Part shown: piece after piece, positions 20,767 through 31,022 of the stretch
Position numbering within the stretch: position 1 is the stretch's first letter
Layout of the letters: every line of letters begins with the position of its first letter
From: Plotosus lineatus
Lineage: Eukaryota > Chordata > Actinopteri > Siluriformes > Plotosidae
NCBI GenBank assembly: GCA_024760905.1
Contig: CM045729.1
Coordinates: 5,870,163-5,934,162 of the forward strand
DNA length: 64,000 nt
Reading direction: 5' to 3'
Translations under genes and position numbers: made by a program
Notes under the pieces: model-generated
Databases searched by the model: none
The model's input: the letters and a program-made list of their open reading frames with translations, nothing else
What the model was told of the DNA's origin: nothing

Positions 20767-22431
20767 CCTTATTATCATCATCATCATCATCATCTTCTTC
20801 CGCTTAGTCCAGGGTCGGGTCGCGGGGGCAGCAACCTTAGCAAAAAGGTCCAGACATCCCTCTCCCGAGCTACTTCCTCCAACTCTCCCGGGGGGACACC
20901 AAGGCGGTCCCAGACAAGCCGAGAGACATAGTCCCTCCAGCGTGTTCTAGGTCGACCCCGGGGTCTCTTCCCGGTTGGCCATGCCCGAAGCACCACATCA
21001 GGGAGGCGTCCGGGGGGCATTCTGACCAGATGCCCGAGCCACCTCAACTGGCCCCTCTCAATGCGGAGGAGCAGCGGATCTACTCCGAGCTCTCCCCGGA
21101 TGGCGGAGCTTCTCACCCTATCTCTAAGGGAGAACCCCGCCACCCGGCGAAGAAAGCTCATTTCAGCCGCTTGTATCCGTGATCTTGTTCTTTCGGTCAT
21201 TACCCAAAGCTCGTGACCATAGGTGAGGGTTGGAACGTAGATCGACTGGTAAATTGAGAGCTTCGCCCTGCGGCTCAGCTCCTTTTTCACCACAACGGAC
21301 CGGTACAGGCACCGCTTAATAGCACCTTCTCAATCCCACCAACACGCCCTCCGTGGAAGAGGAAGACCCTGGGGGTTCGGGTGAGGGTCCGCCCATCACT
21401 GGAGTGGAGGTCACTGAGGTTGTAAAAAAGCTCCTCGGTGGTCGAGCTCCGGGGTTGGACGAGATCCGCCCAGAATATCTCAGGGCTCTGGATGTTGTAG
21501 GACTGTCTTGGTTGACACGTCTCTGCAACATCGCGTGGTCATCGGGGGCTGTACCTCTGGATTGGCAAACTGGGGTGGTGGTCCCAATTTTTAAGAAGGG
21601 GGACCGGAGGGTGTGTTCCAATTATCGGGGAATTACACTCCTCAGCCTACCTGGGAAAGTCTATGCAGGGGTACTAGAGAGGAGGATCCGACCGATAGTC
21701 GAACCTCGGATTCAGGAGGAACAATGTGGTTTTCGGCCTGGCCGCAGCACTCTTGACCAACTCTATACGCTCCACAGGATTCTGGAGGGGCATGGGAGTT
21801 TGCCCAATCTGTCCACATGTGCTTTGTGGATTTGGAGAAGGCTTTCGACCGTGTCCCTCGAAAGATCTTGTGGGGCGTGCTCGAGAATACGGCGTTCGGA
21901 TCCGTTGCTACGAGCGATTCGGTCGCTGTATCACCGAGCCAGAGTTTGGTCCGTATTGGTAACAGCAGGTCGGATTCGTTTCCAGTGGGAGTTGGAGTCC
22001 GCCAAGGCTGTCCTTTGTCACCGATTCTGTTCATAATTTTTATGGACAGAATTTCTAGGCGCAGTCGAGGCGATGAGGGGTTCTGGTTTGGTGGCCATCG
22101 GATATCGTCTCTGCTTTTTGCGGATGATGTTGTCCTTTTGGCTTCATCAAATCGGGCCCTCCAGCTCTCATTGGAGCGATTCGCAGCCGAGTGCGAAGCA
22201 GCCGGGATGAAGATCAGTACCTCCAAGTCCGAGGCCATGGTGCTCAGTCGGACAATGGTGGAATGCACCCTCCGGGTCGGGAATGAGGTCCTGCCCCAAG
22301 TGGAGGAGTTTAAGTATCTTGGGGTCTTGTTTACGAGTGAGGGAAGGATGGAGCGAGAGATCGACAGACGGATCGCTGCAGCCTCTGCTATTAAGCGGTG
22401 CCTGTACCGGTCCGTTGTGGTGAAAAAGGAG
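20767..22431. mobile_element. Rex1-like LINE with 5' inversion (twin priming)
   Basis: One insertion event with two oppositely oriented halves. The 3' half (20779-about 21320) is minus and carries the C-terminal coding part and the 3' end GACTAAGCGGAAGAAGATGA with a (ATG)n tail. The 5' half (about 21320-22431) is plus and carries the RT fingers and palm, with FADD. Both halves meet at the same LINE position: GCTATTAAGCGGTGCCTGTA appears complemented at about 21308-21327 and again at 22388-22407, an overlap of roughly 45 bp. A 13-bp duplication GCCTTATTATCAT is found at 20766-20778 and 22431-22443. Together these indicate twin-primed reverse transcription. Confidence 0.88.
20790..21293 (-). 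pseudogene. Rex1-like LINE ORF, C-terminal part
   Basis: An open frame of 167 residues encodes the region downstream of the RT palm: LSRRAKLSIYQSIYVPTLTY, ELWVMTERTRSRIQAAEMSF, LRWLGHLVRMPPGRLPD, then GKRPRGRPRTRWRDYVSRLV, ending LRLLPPRPDPGLSGRR. This is the continuation of the protein whose first part is read from the opposite strand at 21353-22436. The inversion split the ORF, so no full protein can be made. The half itself is free of stops, suggesting a fairly young insertion. Confidence 0.85.
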
Positions 22432-22436
22432 CCTTA
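21353..22436 (+). pseudogene. Rex1-like LINE ORF, RT part
   Basis: Reverse transcriptase coding region in two overlapping frames (21353-22036 and 21817-22476) with a frameshift near 21.8-21.9 kb. Blocks in order: LLGGRAPGLDEIRPEYLRAL, VVVPIFKKGDRRVCSNYRGI, EEQCGFRPGRSTLDQLY, motif A FVDLEKAFDRVPRKILWG, VGVRQGCPLSPILFIIFMDR, catalytic FADDVVLLASS, and EEFKYLGVLFTSEGRMEREI. The frame leaves the LINE at the inversion breakpoint (VVVKKEP). Catalytic residues are present, but the frameshift and inversion inactivate it. Confidence 0.87.
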
Positions 22437-22465
22437 TTATCATTTTTATTATTATTATTATTCAT

Positions 22466-23465
22466 CTTCCACTTAATCCGGAGTTGGGGGCCAGGTTGGG
22501 TTGGGGTTGGGGTAGCAACCTAAGCAGTGAGGTTCAGACCTCCCTCTCCCCAGCCACTTCCTCCAGCTCTTTCCCTGTACACCGAGGTATTCCCAGAATA
22601 GCCGAAAGAGATAATTCCTCCAGCATCTTCTGGTTTGACTTTGGGGTCTCTTCCTGATCAGACATGCCCGACACACCACACCAGGGGAGGCGTTCGGGGG
22701 GGCAATTCGAACCAGATTCCCGAGCCACCTCAACTGGCTTCCTCTCAATGCAGAGGAGCAGTGGTTCTACTCCGAGCTCTCCCAGGATGGCTGAGCTTCT
22801 CACCCTATCTCTGAGGGAGGGCCCCGCCACCCGGCAAAAGAAGCTCATTTCACATGCTTGTATCCGCGATCTTGTTCTTTCGGTCACTACCCAAAGCTCA
22901 TGACCATAGTAGTTGGAACCTACATTGACTGGTAAATTGAGAGCTTTGTCTTGTGGCTCAGCTACATCTTCACCACAACGGACCGGTACAGGCTCCGCTT
23001 TACAGCGGAGGCTGCAGCAATCTTCCTGTTGATCTCCCACTCCATCCTTCCCTTATTCGTGAACAAGATCCCGAGATACTTCAACTCCTCTACTTGGGGC
23101 ATGACCTCAACCTCATTCCCATTCTGGAGGGTACATCGCATCCTTTTCTTACTGAGAACCATGGTGTCGGACCTGGACGTACTGATTTACATCCCGGTCG
23201 CTTCGCACTAGACTGCGGATCGCTTCAGTGAGAGGTAGAGGTCCTGGATTAATTAAGCCAAAAGAACAACGTCATCCGTGAGATGCAGAGATGAGATCGT
23301 ATGGTCACCAAACCAGAATCCCACAATGCCATGGCTGTACCTAGAAATTGTGTCCATAAAAATTATTAACAGAATCGGTGATAAAGGACAACCTTAGAGG
23401 ACTCCAACCCTCCCCGGAAAAGACTTTGCCCTGTTGTTACCAATGCGATCCAATTTTCATTTACT
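22466..23465 (-). mobile_element. Rex1-like LINE, 5'-truncated minus copy
   Basis: A second Rex1-like insertion lies directly beside the twin-primed copy, separated only by a TTA-rich tract. In minus orientation it runs from a damaged end of RT (complement near 23400) through SKKRMRCTLQNGNEVEV and VEELKYLGILFTNKGRMEW to the C-terminal part LRWLGNLVRIAPPNASPG and the 3' end at about 22466. Multiple frameshifts. (TTA)n occurs on both sides. It ends about 200 bp before the first PMS1 coding exon. Confidence 0.82.
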
Positions 23466-23664
23466 GTATTATTATTATTATTATTATTATTATCATTAAC
23501 CTTTATTCAGTTTTAGCCGTTTGCACTGTCCTCTCACAGTAAACAGGTTCTTGACTTGAGCCTTTCCGAGTTAAACCTGGGTCTTTCCGGGTGGAGTTTC
23601 AATGTTTTCCTGGTGTTTTCATGGTTGTGGATCTGTTAGATCATTTTTGTTTCTTTCCCTACAG

Positions 23665-23807
23665 CTGAATACAACATGAAGATCCTTCCACCAGACACCA
23701 TACGGCTGCTGACCAGCTCTCAGGTGATCACGTCTGTTGTTAATGTCGTTAAGGAGCTGATTGAGAACTCTATTGATGCTGGATCCGCAAACATAGAAAT
23801 CAAACTG
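23665..23807 (+). CDS. pms1: PMS1, first coding exon (residues 1-44)
   Basis: PMS1 is a MutL homolog that pairs with MLH1 (MutL-beta) in the nucleus and belongs to the DNA mismatch repair family. The exon starts after TTCTTTCCCTACAG, has 11 bp of 5' UTR, and the ATG is at 23676. The 44 codons encode the beginning of the GHKL ATPase: [20 protein letters not shown], then ATP-binding motif [14 protein letters not shown], with the catalytic Glu30 and Mg-coordinating Asn31. The donor is CTG|GTAAAT at 23808, phase 0. An untranslated upstream exon must exist, because the exon begins with an acceptor. Confidence 0.97.
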
Positions 23808-23855
23808 GTAAATTCACAAACGGACCTCTTCTTCTTTTTATTATTTTTAATTGTA

Positions 23856-24200
23856 TCTGCGGGTGGCATAACAGTGTAGTCATCAGCACGTCCGTCTCAA
23901 AGCAAGAAGGTCCCAGGTTCAATTCTGGTGCTTGGTGCGTTTCTGTGTGGAGTTTGAATGTTCTCTTGGTTTCCTCAGGGTTCTCTGGTTTTCTCCCACA
24001 GTCCAAAACCATGCACAGTAGGATAACTGGCTGTTCTAAATCACCCCTGGCTGTGAGGGTGAATGATTGTGTGTGAGTGTTGGCTCTGCATTGGTCTAAT
24101 GAGGTGTTCAGGGTGAACCCTGCCATCGCCCACAGTCGACCGAGACGGGCGCAAGCCTCCCAGTGACCCTAATTAGGATTAAGCAGTAACTGAAAATGAA
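23856..24200 (+). repeat. SINE-B (tRNA-headed, L2-like tail)
   Basis: PMS1 intron. The head resembles GGTGGCATAACAGTGTAGTC with a B-box-like GGTTCAATTCTGG. The body contains the widespread fish SINE segment around CACAGTCCAAAACCATGCA, and the tail is GTGACCCTAATTAGGATTAA followed by GAAAATGAAT. Diverged copy. Confidence 0.8.
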
Positions 24201-24334
24201 TAGTGTTATTTTCATGCTGTATTTGTTTTTTTTTTTGTTGTTGTTTTTATTTTAAGAATTATAAAATAATTATAAACTTGAACGGTTGTCTGAAGAGGAC
24301 CTTGGATGACCACAGAATTTCTGGAGTTTTCCTA

Positions 24335-24652
24335 CTCTTAGGGTCACTGAGAGGTTGGCGGCCATCCTCCAGGCAAAGGCGGGGTACACCCTGAACAGCT
24401 TGCCAGACCATTGCAGTGCAACACACCCACACACACATAACCATTCATACTCACACTCACACCTAAGGGTGATTTGGAATTGACAGTCAGCCTACTGTGC
24501 ATGTTTTTGGACTGGAGGAGGAAACCGAAGTACCCCGAGGAAACACACACAAGCACAAGGAGAACATGCAAATTCCACACAGAAACACCCTGGGAATGGG
24601 AATCGAACCTGAGACCTCCTTGCTGCGAGGCAGACGTGCTAACCACTCATGT
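24335..24652 (-). repeat. SINE-B, minus copy
   Basis: Inverted copy of the same SINE: tail side near GGGTCACTGAGAGGTTGGC, body GTTTTTGGACTGGAGGAGGA and AGAACATGCAAATTCCACAC, head complement AACCACTCATG at the right. It ends about 60 bp before the next PMS1 exon. Confidence 0.8.
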
Positions 24653-24710
24653 TCTTTCCTCATTCCTTCCAAGGGCTTCATGAGTAATACAGTAGTTTTT
24701 CTAATTTTAG

Positions 24711-24893
24711 GAGAATTACGGTCTGGATCGTATCGAGGTCAGAGACAACGGTTCAGGTGTCAGAGCCGCCGACGCTCCAGTGATGGCAGTAAAGCATTAC
24801 ACATCTAAAATATCCTGTCACGAAGATCTGGAGCGTCTGGAAACCTACGGTTTTAGAGGAGAAGCTCTCGGATCCATATGCGCTGTTTCTGAG
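24711..24893 (+). CDS. pms1: PMS1, coding exon 2 (residues 45-105)
   Basis: Sixty-one codons between acceptor CTAATTTTAG and donor GAG|GTAACG, phase 0 on both sides. It carries ATPase motif II as RDNGSG (residues 55-60; Asp56 contacts the adenine, glycines form the lid hinge) and motif [14 protein letters not shown] (90-100). These are diagnostic for MutL proteins. The intervening [20 protein letters not shown] matches the PMS1 subfamily. No disruption is visible. Confidence 0.97.
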
Positions 24894-25807
24894 GTAACGG
24901 ACGTATGGTTTTAGCCATCTCACCGTCACGGAAAACATCTTCAGTGACTGTGAAGTGATGTTACAGCTCGAAACTACAGTGGTGCCTTGGTACTCGACCA
25001 TAATTCGTTCCAGACAGCCGGTCGAATTTTGAATCTGCTTTTCCCATTACAAATAATGTAAATGGTCTTCATCCTTTCCTTCGTCTTTTGAACAGAAGTT
25101 AACAATATCGTAACTCATACCATAGGTCCGCAAGTTAAGTGAAAAAATTATTGAATACAGTACACTGTTATGGTCTGTGTTGAGAGAGACTCTGGTTTTG
25201 GCATCTTTTGGCTTCTCTCTCTCTCTCTCTCTCTCTTTGCATGCTCAAGAGGGGCGTGGCTGGTGAATCTTCTATGACGGTAGGAACATTCAGCTGGACC
25301 CAAAAATGCAGGACACAGAGTGTGATGAAAACGGATGAGCATTTTTGTACACAGGGAAGGCACTAGAGCACGGAGAAATCGTAGTCACTGTTAGAGATGC
25401 GGAGAAACACAGAAATCAAACTAAAGTGGGAACAGAGATCATGTGGAAGAGGGACAATCTTCTAGCACCAGGAAGAGCGCTCTGCTTGTCTTTATAACCC
25501 GTGATTAAGTGGAATCAGGTGTAAGTGTTTAGCACTCCACCCGTGTGTGACAGCCACACCCCGCTCCAGAGCACAGAGAGAGAGAGAGAGAGAGTTAGAG
25601 CCGCCAAAACCAGAGTCTCTCACAACACAGACCATCTTCTTCTTTTCCTTTCGGCTGTTCCCTTCAGGGGTCAGCACAGCGAATGATCTGACTCCATCTC
25701 ACCCTATCTTTTGCATCTTGTACTCTTACTCCAACTACCTTGATGTCCTCCTGCACCACATCCATAAATCTTCTCTTTGGTTATCCTCTAGGCCTTCTGC
25801 CTGATGT

Positions 25808-26314
25808 TTAGAAACCATACAACATCGCTGACCTCAACACCATCTTGTACACTTTTTCTTTCATTCTTGCTGATACCTTCCTAGAACACATCACACCGGA
25901 CACTTTTCTCCAACCATTCCAACCTGACTGCACACACTTCTTCACCTCTTTTCCACACTCTTCATTGCTCTGGACTATTGAGCCTAAGTACTTAAAATCC
26001 TCCACCTTCTTTATCTCTGCTCCCTGTAACCTCACCGTTCCTCTCGGGTTCTTGTTGTTCACACACATGTCTTTTGTCTTACTAAGGCGAACCTTCATTC
26101 CCCTCCTTTCCAGGGCATACCTCCCCCTCTCTAGATTTTCCTGCACTTGTTCTCTGCTCTCACTACAGATCACAATGTCATCTGCAAACATCATAGTCCA
26201 TGGGGAATCTTGTCTCAGCCTGTCCATCACCATAGCAAACAAGAAGGGGCTCAGAGCTGACCCTTGATGCAGTCCCACATCCACCTTGAACTCCATCCAC
26301 CACCGACAGCACAC
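25808..26314 (-). pseudogene. RTE reverse transcriptase fragment
   Basis: An open frame of 168 residues with VGLHQGSALSPFLFAMVMDR, the catalytic box MMFADDIVICSESREQ, the segment SLSKTKDMCVNNKNPRGTVR-type thumb region and KVEDFKYLGSIVQSNEECG. Compared with the intact ORF at 1251-2771, the rest of the RT (26320-26940) is broken by frameshifts. Confidence 0.85.
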
Positions 26315-27014
26315 CTCACCACTGTCTTACATCTCTCATACATGTCCTGCACCACTCTAACATACTTCTCTGCCACTCCAGACTAACTCATGCAATGCCA
26401 CAGTTCCTGTCTTGACACCCTGTCGTATGCTTTCTCCAGATCCACAAAGGCACAATACAGCTCCATCTGACCTTCTTTGTACTTGTCTACTAACATCTTC
26501 AAAGCAAACACTGCATCTGTGATGCGCTTTCTTGGCATGAAACCAAACTTATTCCCAAATGCTGACCTCTGCCGTTAGTCTAGCTTCCATTATTCTTTCC
26601 CATAACTTCATCGTATGGCTTATCAACTTTATCCCTCTGTAGTTGTCACAATTCTGCACGTCTCTCTTGTTTTTAAAAATGGGCACCAGCACACTTCTCC
26701 ATTCCTCCAGCATCTGCTCACTCTCTCAGACCTTGTTGAATGTTCTTGTCAGAAAATCTACTGCTACCTCTCCGAGACACTTCCATACCTCCACTAGTAT
26801 GTCATCAGGACCAACTGCCTTTCCACTCTTCATCCTCTTCAATGCCTTCCTCACTTCACCCTTACTAATCTTTGCTACTTCCTGGTCCTCAACAGTCTCC
26901 TCTTCTTCTCTTTTTTTTCTTTCTCATTTTCTTCATCAGCTCTTCAAAATACACTTTCCATCTTCCCAGCACGCTTCTGTCATCAGTCAATACATTTCCC
27001 AATCTGTCCTTAAT

Positions 27015-27323
27015 CAGTGGGGCCGTTGGTGTAGTGGTTAGGGTGCTGCTCTCATGATCGGGAGGTTGTGAGTTCAAATCTCACTGAGACCCTCACTGTG
27101 CTAAGACCCCTGGGCAAGGTCTCAACCACAAGTGTACGTCTGTTCACCCAGCAGTATAAATGGGTACCAGTAAAATGTACTGGGAAGGTAACCTGCGATG
27201 GACTAGTGTCCCATCCAGGGGGAGTTGTACTCATGGTCGCTTCATGCTACAGAAACCGGGGATAAGCACCGGCCTGATGAGTCACTAGGCTCGGGTGTAA
27301 AAACCCAACAGACTTTACTTACC
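27015..27323 (+). repeat. SINE-C (third tRNA-headed SINE family), nested in RTE
   Basis: The head GGGGCCGTTGGTGTAGTGGT (A-box region) and GAGTTCAAATCTCA (B box) are tRNA-like. The body contains CAGCAGTATAAATGGGTACC and the end ATAAGCACCGGCCTGATGAG, finishing in CTTTACTTACC. A 12-bp duplication TCTGTCCTTAAT lies at 27003-27014 and 27324-27335. A copy lacking the head is at 37469-37690. Confidence 0.85.
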
Positions 27324-28088
27324 TCTGTCCTTAATTACGTTCCATCTTCCCAGCACACTTCTGTCATCAGTCAATACATTTCCCTCTCTGTCCTTTATAA
27401 CTCTAACTTGCTGCACATCCTTCCCATCTCTATTTCTCTGCTGTGCCAACCTGTATAAATTATTTTCTCCATCTTACCTGTCCAACCTATCATACAAGTC
27501 ATCATACGCCCTCTGTTTGGCCTTTGACACCACTACCTTAGCCTTGCGCTGTCTCCCTGTACTCCTATTTACTCTCTTCGGTCCTGTCTATGTTCCACTT
27601 CTTCTTAGCTAACCTCTTCCTTTGTACACACTCCTGCACTTCCTGATTCCATCACCAAGTCTCCTTATCTACTGTCCTTCCAGAGGACACACCAAGTACT
27701 CTCCTACCTGTCTCCCTGATCACCTTAGCTGTAGTTGTCCAGTCATCTGGAAGCACTTCCTGACCACCCAAAGTCTGTTTCAACTCCTCCTTGAAGACAA
27801 CTTGACACTCTTCCTTTTTCAGCTTCCTCCACTTTTTATGCTTTACCTTTGTCTTCTTCACCTCTCTCACCATCAGGGTCATTCTGCACACCACCATCCT
27901 ATGCTGTCTGGCAACACTCTCACCCACTACTACTTTGCAGTCACTGACTTCCTTCAAATGACATCGCCTACGCAAGATGTAGTCTACTTGTGTAATCCTA
28001 CCTCCGCTTTTATAAGTCACCCTCAGCTCCTGTCTGTTCTGTAAGAAAGTATTCACCACAGTCATTTCCATTCTTTTTGCAAAATCTA

Positions 28089-28760
28089 TCAACATCTGTC
28101 CTGGATACCAAACCTGCCCATCACTTCCTCATCCCCTCTGTTGCCTGCACCAACATGTCCATTGAAGTCTGCCCCAATGACCACTCTTTCACCTCTGGGG
28201 TTACTCTGTATCACTTCATCTAATTCACTCCAGAATCTCTCCTTCTCTTCTAGCTCACATTCTGCCTGTGGGGCATAAGCACTAACAACATTGATCACGC
28301 CTTCAATTTCTAATTTGAGACTCATCAATCTGTCTGACACTCTTTTCACTTCTAGAACATTCCTGACAAACTCCTCCTTCAAGATGACTCCTACTCCATT
28401 TCTCTTCCCATCCACACCATGAAAAAACAGCTTAAACCCTGCTCCTAAACTTCTAGCCTTGCTACCTTTCCACCTGGTCTCCTGAACGCACAGTATGTCC
28501 ACCTTCCTCCTCTGCATCATGTCAGCCAGCTCGCTATCTTTTCCTGTCATAGTTCCAACATTCAAAGTCCCGACTCTCAGTCCTAGACTCATGTCTTTCG
28601 TCTTCTCTCTCCGCCTACGAACACGCCTCCCGCCTCTCCTTCGACCAACAGTAGTCCAATTTCCACCAGCACCCTGTTGGTTAAGAGCACTGATGGTGGT
28701 CGTTGTTAACCCAGGCCTCGATCGATCCGGTATGAAATTCGTAATTTTGGTCATTCGCAT
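28089..28760 (-). pseudogene. RTE AP-like endonuclease domain
   Basis: An open frame of 223 residues from the N-terminal part of the RTE protein, an apurinic-type endonuclease that nicks target DNA. Visible motifs are LRVGTLNVGTMTGKDSELAD, the metal-binding Glu in CVQETRWKGS, INVVSAYAPQAE, and IGADFNGHVGAGNRGDEEV with catalytic Asp and Asn. The frame ends before the final His motif because of a frameshift near 28.1 kb, and continues in 27652-28095 (CRMTLMVREVKKTKVKH and linker). Confidence 0.85.
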
Positions 28761-29583
28761 AACAATTTTGGCAGAAGTTTTACGCCAGATGCCCTTCCTG
28801 TCGCAACCCTCTGCATTTATCCGGATTTGGGACCGGTATTAGGGTGAACACTGGCTTGTGCCCCCCCCTCATGGCTGCATTCACAACACAGACCATAACA
28901 CACTAAAATAAAAACCACAGTACAGTTAACGCATAACAACAATAAAGATAACAATTTTTTCCCTTTGTGGTGGTGAGCAGTTTGCATACATAAATGTTGG
29001 AGAGAGAGACAGAGAGAGAGAGAGAGGAGAATCCCCTTCCATAACAGCTTCAGGTGAATCAGCCAAAGACTTTTTTTTTCTTTTGCTACTCACTTTGTGG
29101 ATGACTCTTCTTCAGGATGTCCCTGTCTTTTCTTGAAGAACATTTCTAACGTGGCTTGTCTCTGCCTTCTTTTCAAAACCTTACAGAAGTGACTCATAAC
29201 CTCATCGTTAAAGGTGTTCACAGCGATACATAGTATCAACAACTTCCGGACTTCCAGAAAGCGTGCATTTCCCCTCCCTCTCGGTCTCGTTTTTTCTCGC
29301 TCTTTTTTAGCATTCGACTTCCAGGACAAAAAAATCCCAGATTTTTTGGTCGAATTCCGATTTGTTCGACTTCTAAAGCGTTCAAGTACCAAGGTACCAC
29401 TGTAAATCTGGACTCGGTCCTGTTTCAGACCCGAATTGGTTTTGCTGAATGTGCTTGAAATATAACAGGACAGGATATCAGATCACAGCAAAACGTAACA
29501 CCAGAAATTTCTAAATGTAGAAAGAAAGAAAAAAGTGTTCTGTGAATAGAATGTGTTTAAAAATAATATTCCGAATGTTGCAG

Positions 29584-29686
29584 GTTCTTATCACCACCAA
29601 AACCGCCGACGATGATGTCAGCACTCAGTACACCCTCGACTTTAAGGGGTGCGTGGTCTCGCGACGGCCCTCGCACCTTGGCCAGG
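29584..29686 (+). CDS. pms1: PMS1, coding exon 3 (residues 106-139 plus 1 nt)
   Basis: A 103-bp exon after acceptor GAATGTTGCAG, encoding [20 protein letters not shown] and then [14 protein letters not shown], plus the first base of a Gly codon. Donor CCAGG|GTATGT at 29687, phase 1. It covers the ATPase strand region leading to the GTT motif completed by the next exon. No disruption. Confidence 0.95.
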
Positions 29687-29704
29687 GTATGTAATATTTA
29701 CTCA

Positions 29705-29829
29705 CTCACCCAGTCATTCATTTTCTAAACTGCTTCATACTAATTTTGGTCGCAGGGAGGCTGAAGTCCATCTCAGCGGAATAAAGTCTAGATATCTTGC
29801 CAGAACGTCACAGGATCAACACTCTCTTT

Positions 29830-29867
<38 letters not shown>

Positions 29868-30013
29868 TACACCTAGGAATGACCAATTATCTTTGGACTG
29901 AGGGAGGAGACTGGGCGAGAACATACAAACTCCACACAGAATCGCTCCAAGCCTGGAAATCAAACTAACAACATTCTTTCTCTTAGATTGACATACTAAG
30001 CGCTGCGCCACAA
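29705..30013 (-). repeat. SINE-B, minus copy with (CA)n expansion
   Basis: The tail at the left (TCATTTTCTAAACTGCTTCA), a (CA)n tract at 29834-29866, the body near GAGAACATACAAACTCCACA, and the head complement ending GCGCTGCGCCAC. It is directly followed by another copy inserted in the same orientation. Confidence 0.78.
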
Positions 30014-30029
30014 AGTGATATATAATCAT

Positions 30030-30356
30030 TCATTCATCTTCTGAACCGCTTAATCCTAATTATGGTCACAGGGACACTGGTGCCCATCCCAGCTGACTCT
30101 GGGTGAGAGCGGGGTACACCCTGGACAGTTCGCCAGGCCATCGCAGTGCCAACACTTACACAACCATTCATACTCACACTCACACCTCGTGGCGATCTAG
30201 AACAGCCAATTAACCCACGAGTTATTATTTATAATTAACCTGCGAGTACATGGAGAGCATGCAAACTCCACACAGAAACACCCAGGCTGGGAATCAAACC
30301 CAAGACCTTCTTGCTGTTAGGCGGACGTTGTAATCACTATCCCACCGTGCAGCTTC
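30030..30356 (-). repeat. SINE-B, minus copy with 16-bp TSD
   Basis: Complete copy flanked by AGTGATATATAATCAT at 30014-30029 and 30357-30372. The tail reads ACCGCTTAATCCTAATTATG and the head complement ends CACCGTGCAGC. It lies only about 80 bp from the next PMS1 exon. Confidence 0.88.
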
Positions 30357-30438
30357 AGTGATATATAATCATATTAAAACATATGTAAAGCATATCACAT
30401 AGAATCCAGTGGAAATATGTCCTGGTTTCGTTCCGCAG

Positions 30439-30602
30439 GTACCACTGTGTGCGTACTGAAACTCTTCAAGAACCTTCCTGTCCGCCGGCAGTATTACTCC
30501 AACAGCAAGAAGTGCAAAGACGAGTTGAAGAAGGTGCAAGACCTGCTCATGGCTTATGCGATCATCAAACCTGAGCTGAGGATGGTGTTCACACATAATA
30601 AG
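30439..30602 (+). CDS. pms1: PMS1, coding exon 4 (residues 140-194)
   Basis: A 164-bp exon after acceptor CGTTCCGCAG. It completes Gly140 and starts with GTTVCVLKLFKNLPVRRQYY, the MutL GTT motif and the NLPVR-K signature at the junction of ATPase and transducer domains. It then encodes CKDELKKVQDLLMAYAIIKP and ELRMVFTHNK. The donor is AAG|GTTGGG at 30603, phase 0. The polypyrimidine tract is short, perhaps because a SINE inserted just upstream. Confidence 0.96.
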
Positions 30603-31022
30603 GTTGGGTTCCGATCTTCACTCTGGATGTTTTACTTTACGTGGCGTCATACCGTATCACGTGAACTGTAGTACGACATTGTCAATAAGGACCGTCAGAG
30701 CTTTCATGGTATCCGGTGGATTTCTTTAATAATGTACTTATAATCTTCTGAGGTGGAGTGGGTGGAGTTTCATTCGACATCAGTAGTAATGTACGTGTTC
30801 ACATTTTGAGTTCGAGCATTTTATTTATCATCAGGCTTATTTTGCACTGTGCCACAGTTTTTTGTTTTTTTTAAACCCCCCCCCCACTTGTAGTAATGTT
30901 TTTGGCCACTCGGTGGCAACAAATGTCAACAAAACGTGTCTGTTGGCCTCATCCCAGCACGCAATGTACCTGCTGACGTGCTTTAAAAGGGCACTTGTTG
31001 AAGACCAACTCTAGTTTTAAAA

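Larger units (their letters stand above)
25636..28880 (-). mobile_element. RTE-clade LINE, full length but decayed
   Basis: A minus-orientation RTE of about 3.2 kb (including a nested SINE) with both ends, bounded by a 16-bp duplication TCACAACACAGACCAT (25620-25635 and 28881-28896). The 5' end (28880 downward) reads ATGCAGCCATGAGG and then contains GGGTTGCGACAGGAAGGGCA. Endonuclease, linker and RT follow, and the 3' end is GATTCGCTGTG(C)TGACCCCTGAAGGG with an AAGAAGAAG tail. Frameshifts and a SINE (27015-27323) inactivate it. It is the best local reference for the RTE parts found in SINE-A. Confidence 0.9.
25166..28900. mobile_element. Inverted-repeat element split by RTE (second layer)
   Basis: The left arm TGTTATGGTCTGTGTTGAGA followed by GAGACTCTGGTTTTGGC (about 25166-25202) is matched by its inverted complement GCCAAAACCAGAGTCTCTCA followed by CAACACAGACCATAACA. 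The right arm starts at about 25602 and is interrupted at 25635/28881 by the RTE. Inside are CT- and GA-rich simple repeats (25210-25240, 25575-25595) and no ORF. Not identified further. Confidence 0.7.
24975..29404. mobile_element. DNA element with TACAGTGGTRCCTTGGTACT ends (outer layer of a nest)
   Basis: The left end TACAGTGGTGCCTTGGTACT at 24975 and the right end, whose complement reads TACAGTGGTACCTTGGTACT, at 29404 are inverted repeats. Next to the ends are related sequences about AATTCGTTCC and GGTCGAATTCCGA. No transposase was seen. Inside are an inverted-repeat element, a full-length RTE and a SINE. Related ends occur at 33514, 46639, 56154-57091 and 56337-56968. Superfamily not assigned. 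Confidence 0.75.

Noticed and set aside
26955..27395. A ~55-bp RTE segment present on both sides of SINE-C as a long TSD
   Set aside because: The true TSD is the 12-bp TCTGTCCTTAAT. The longer repeat (CATCTTCCCAGCAC...) is diverged and probably an older local duplication inside this RTE copy.
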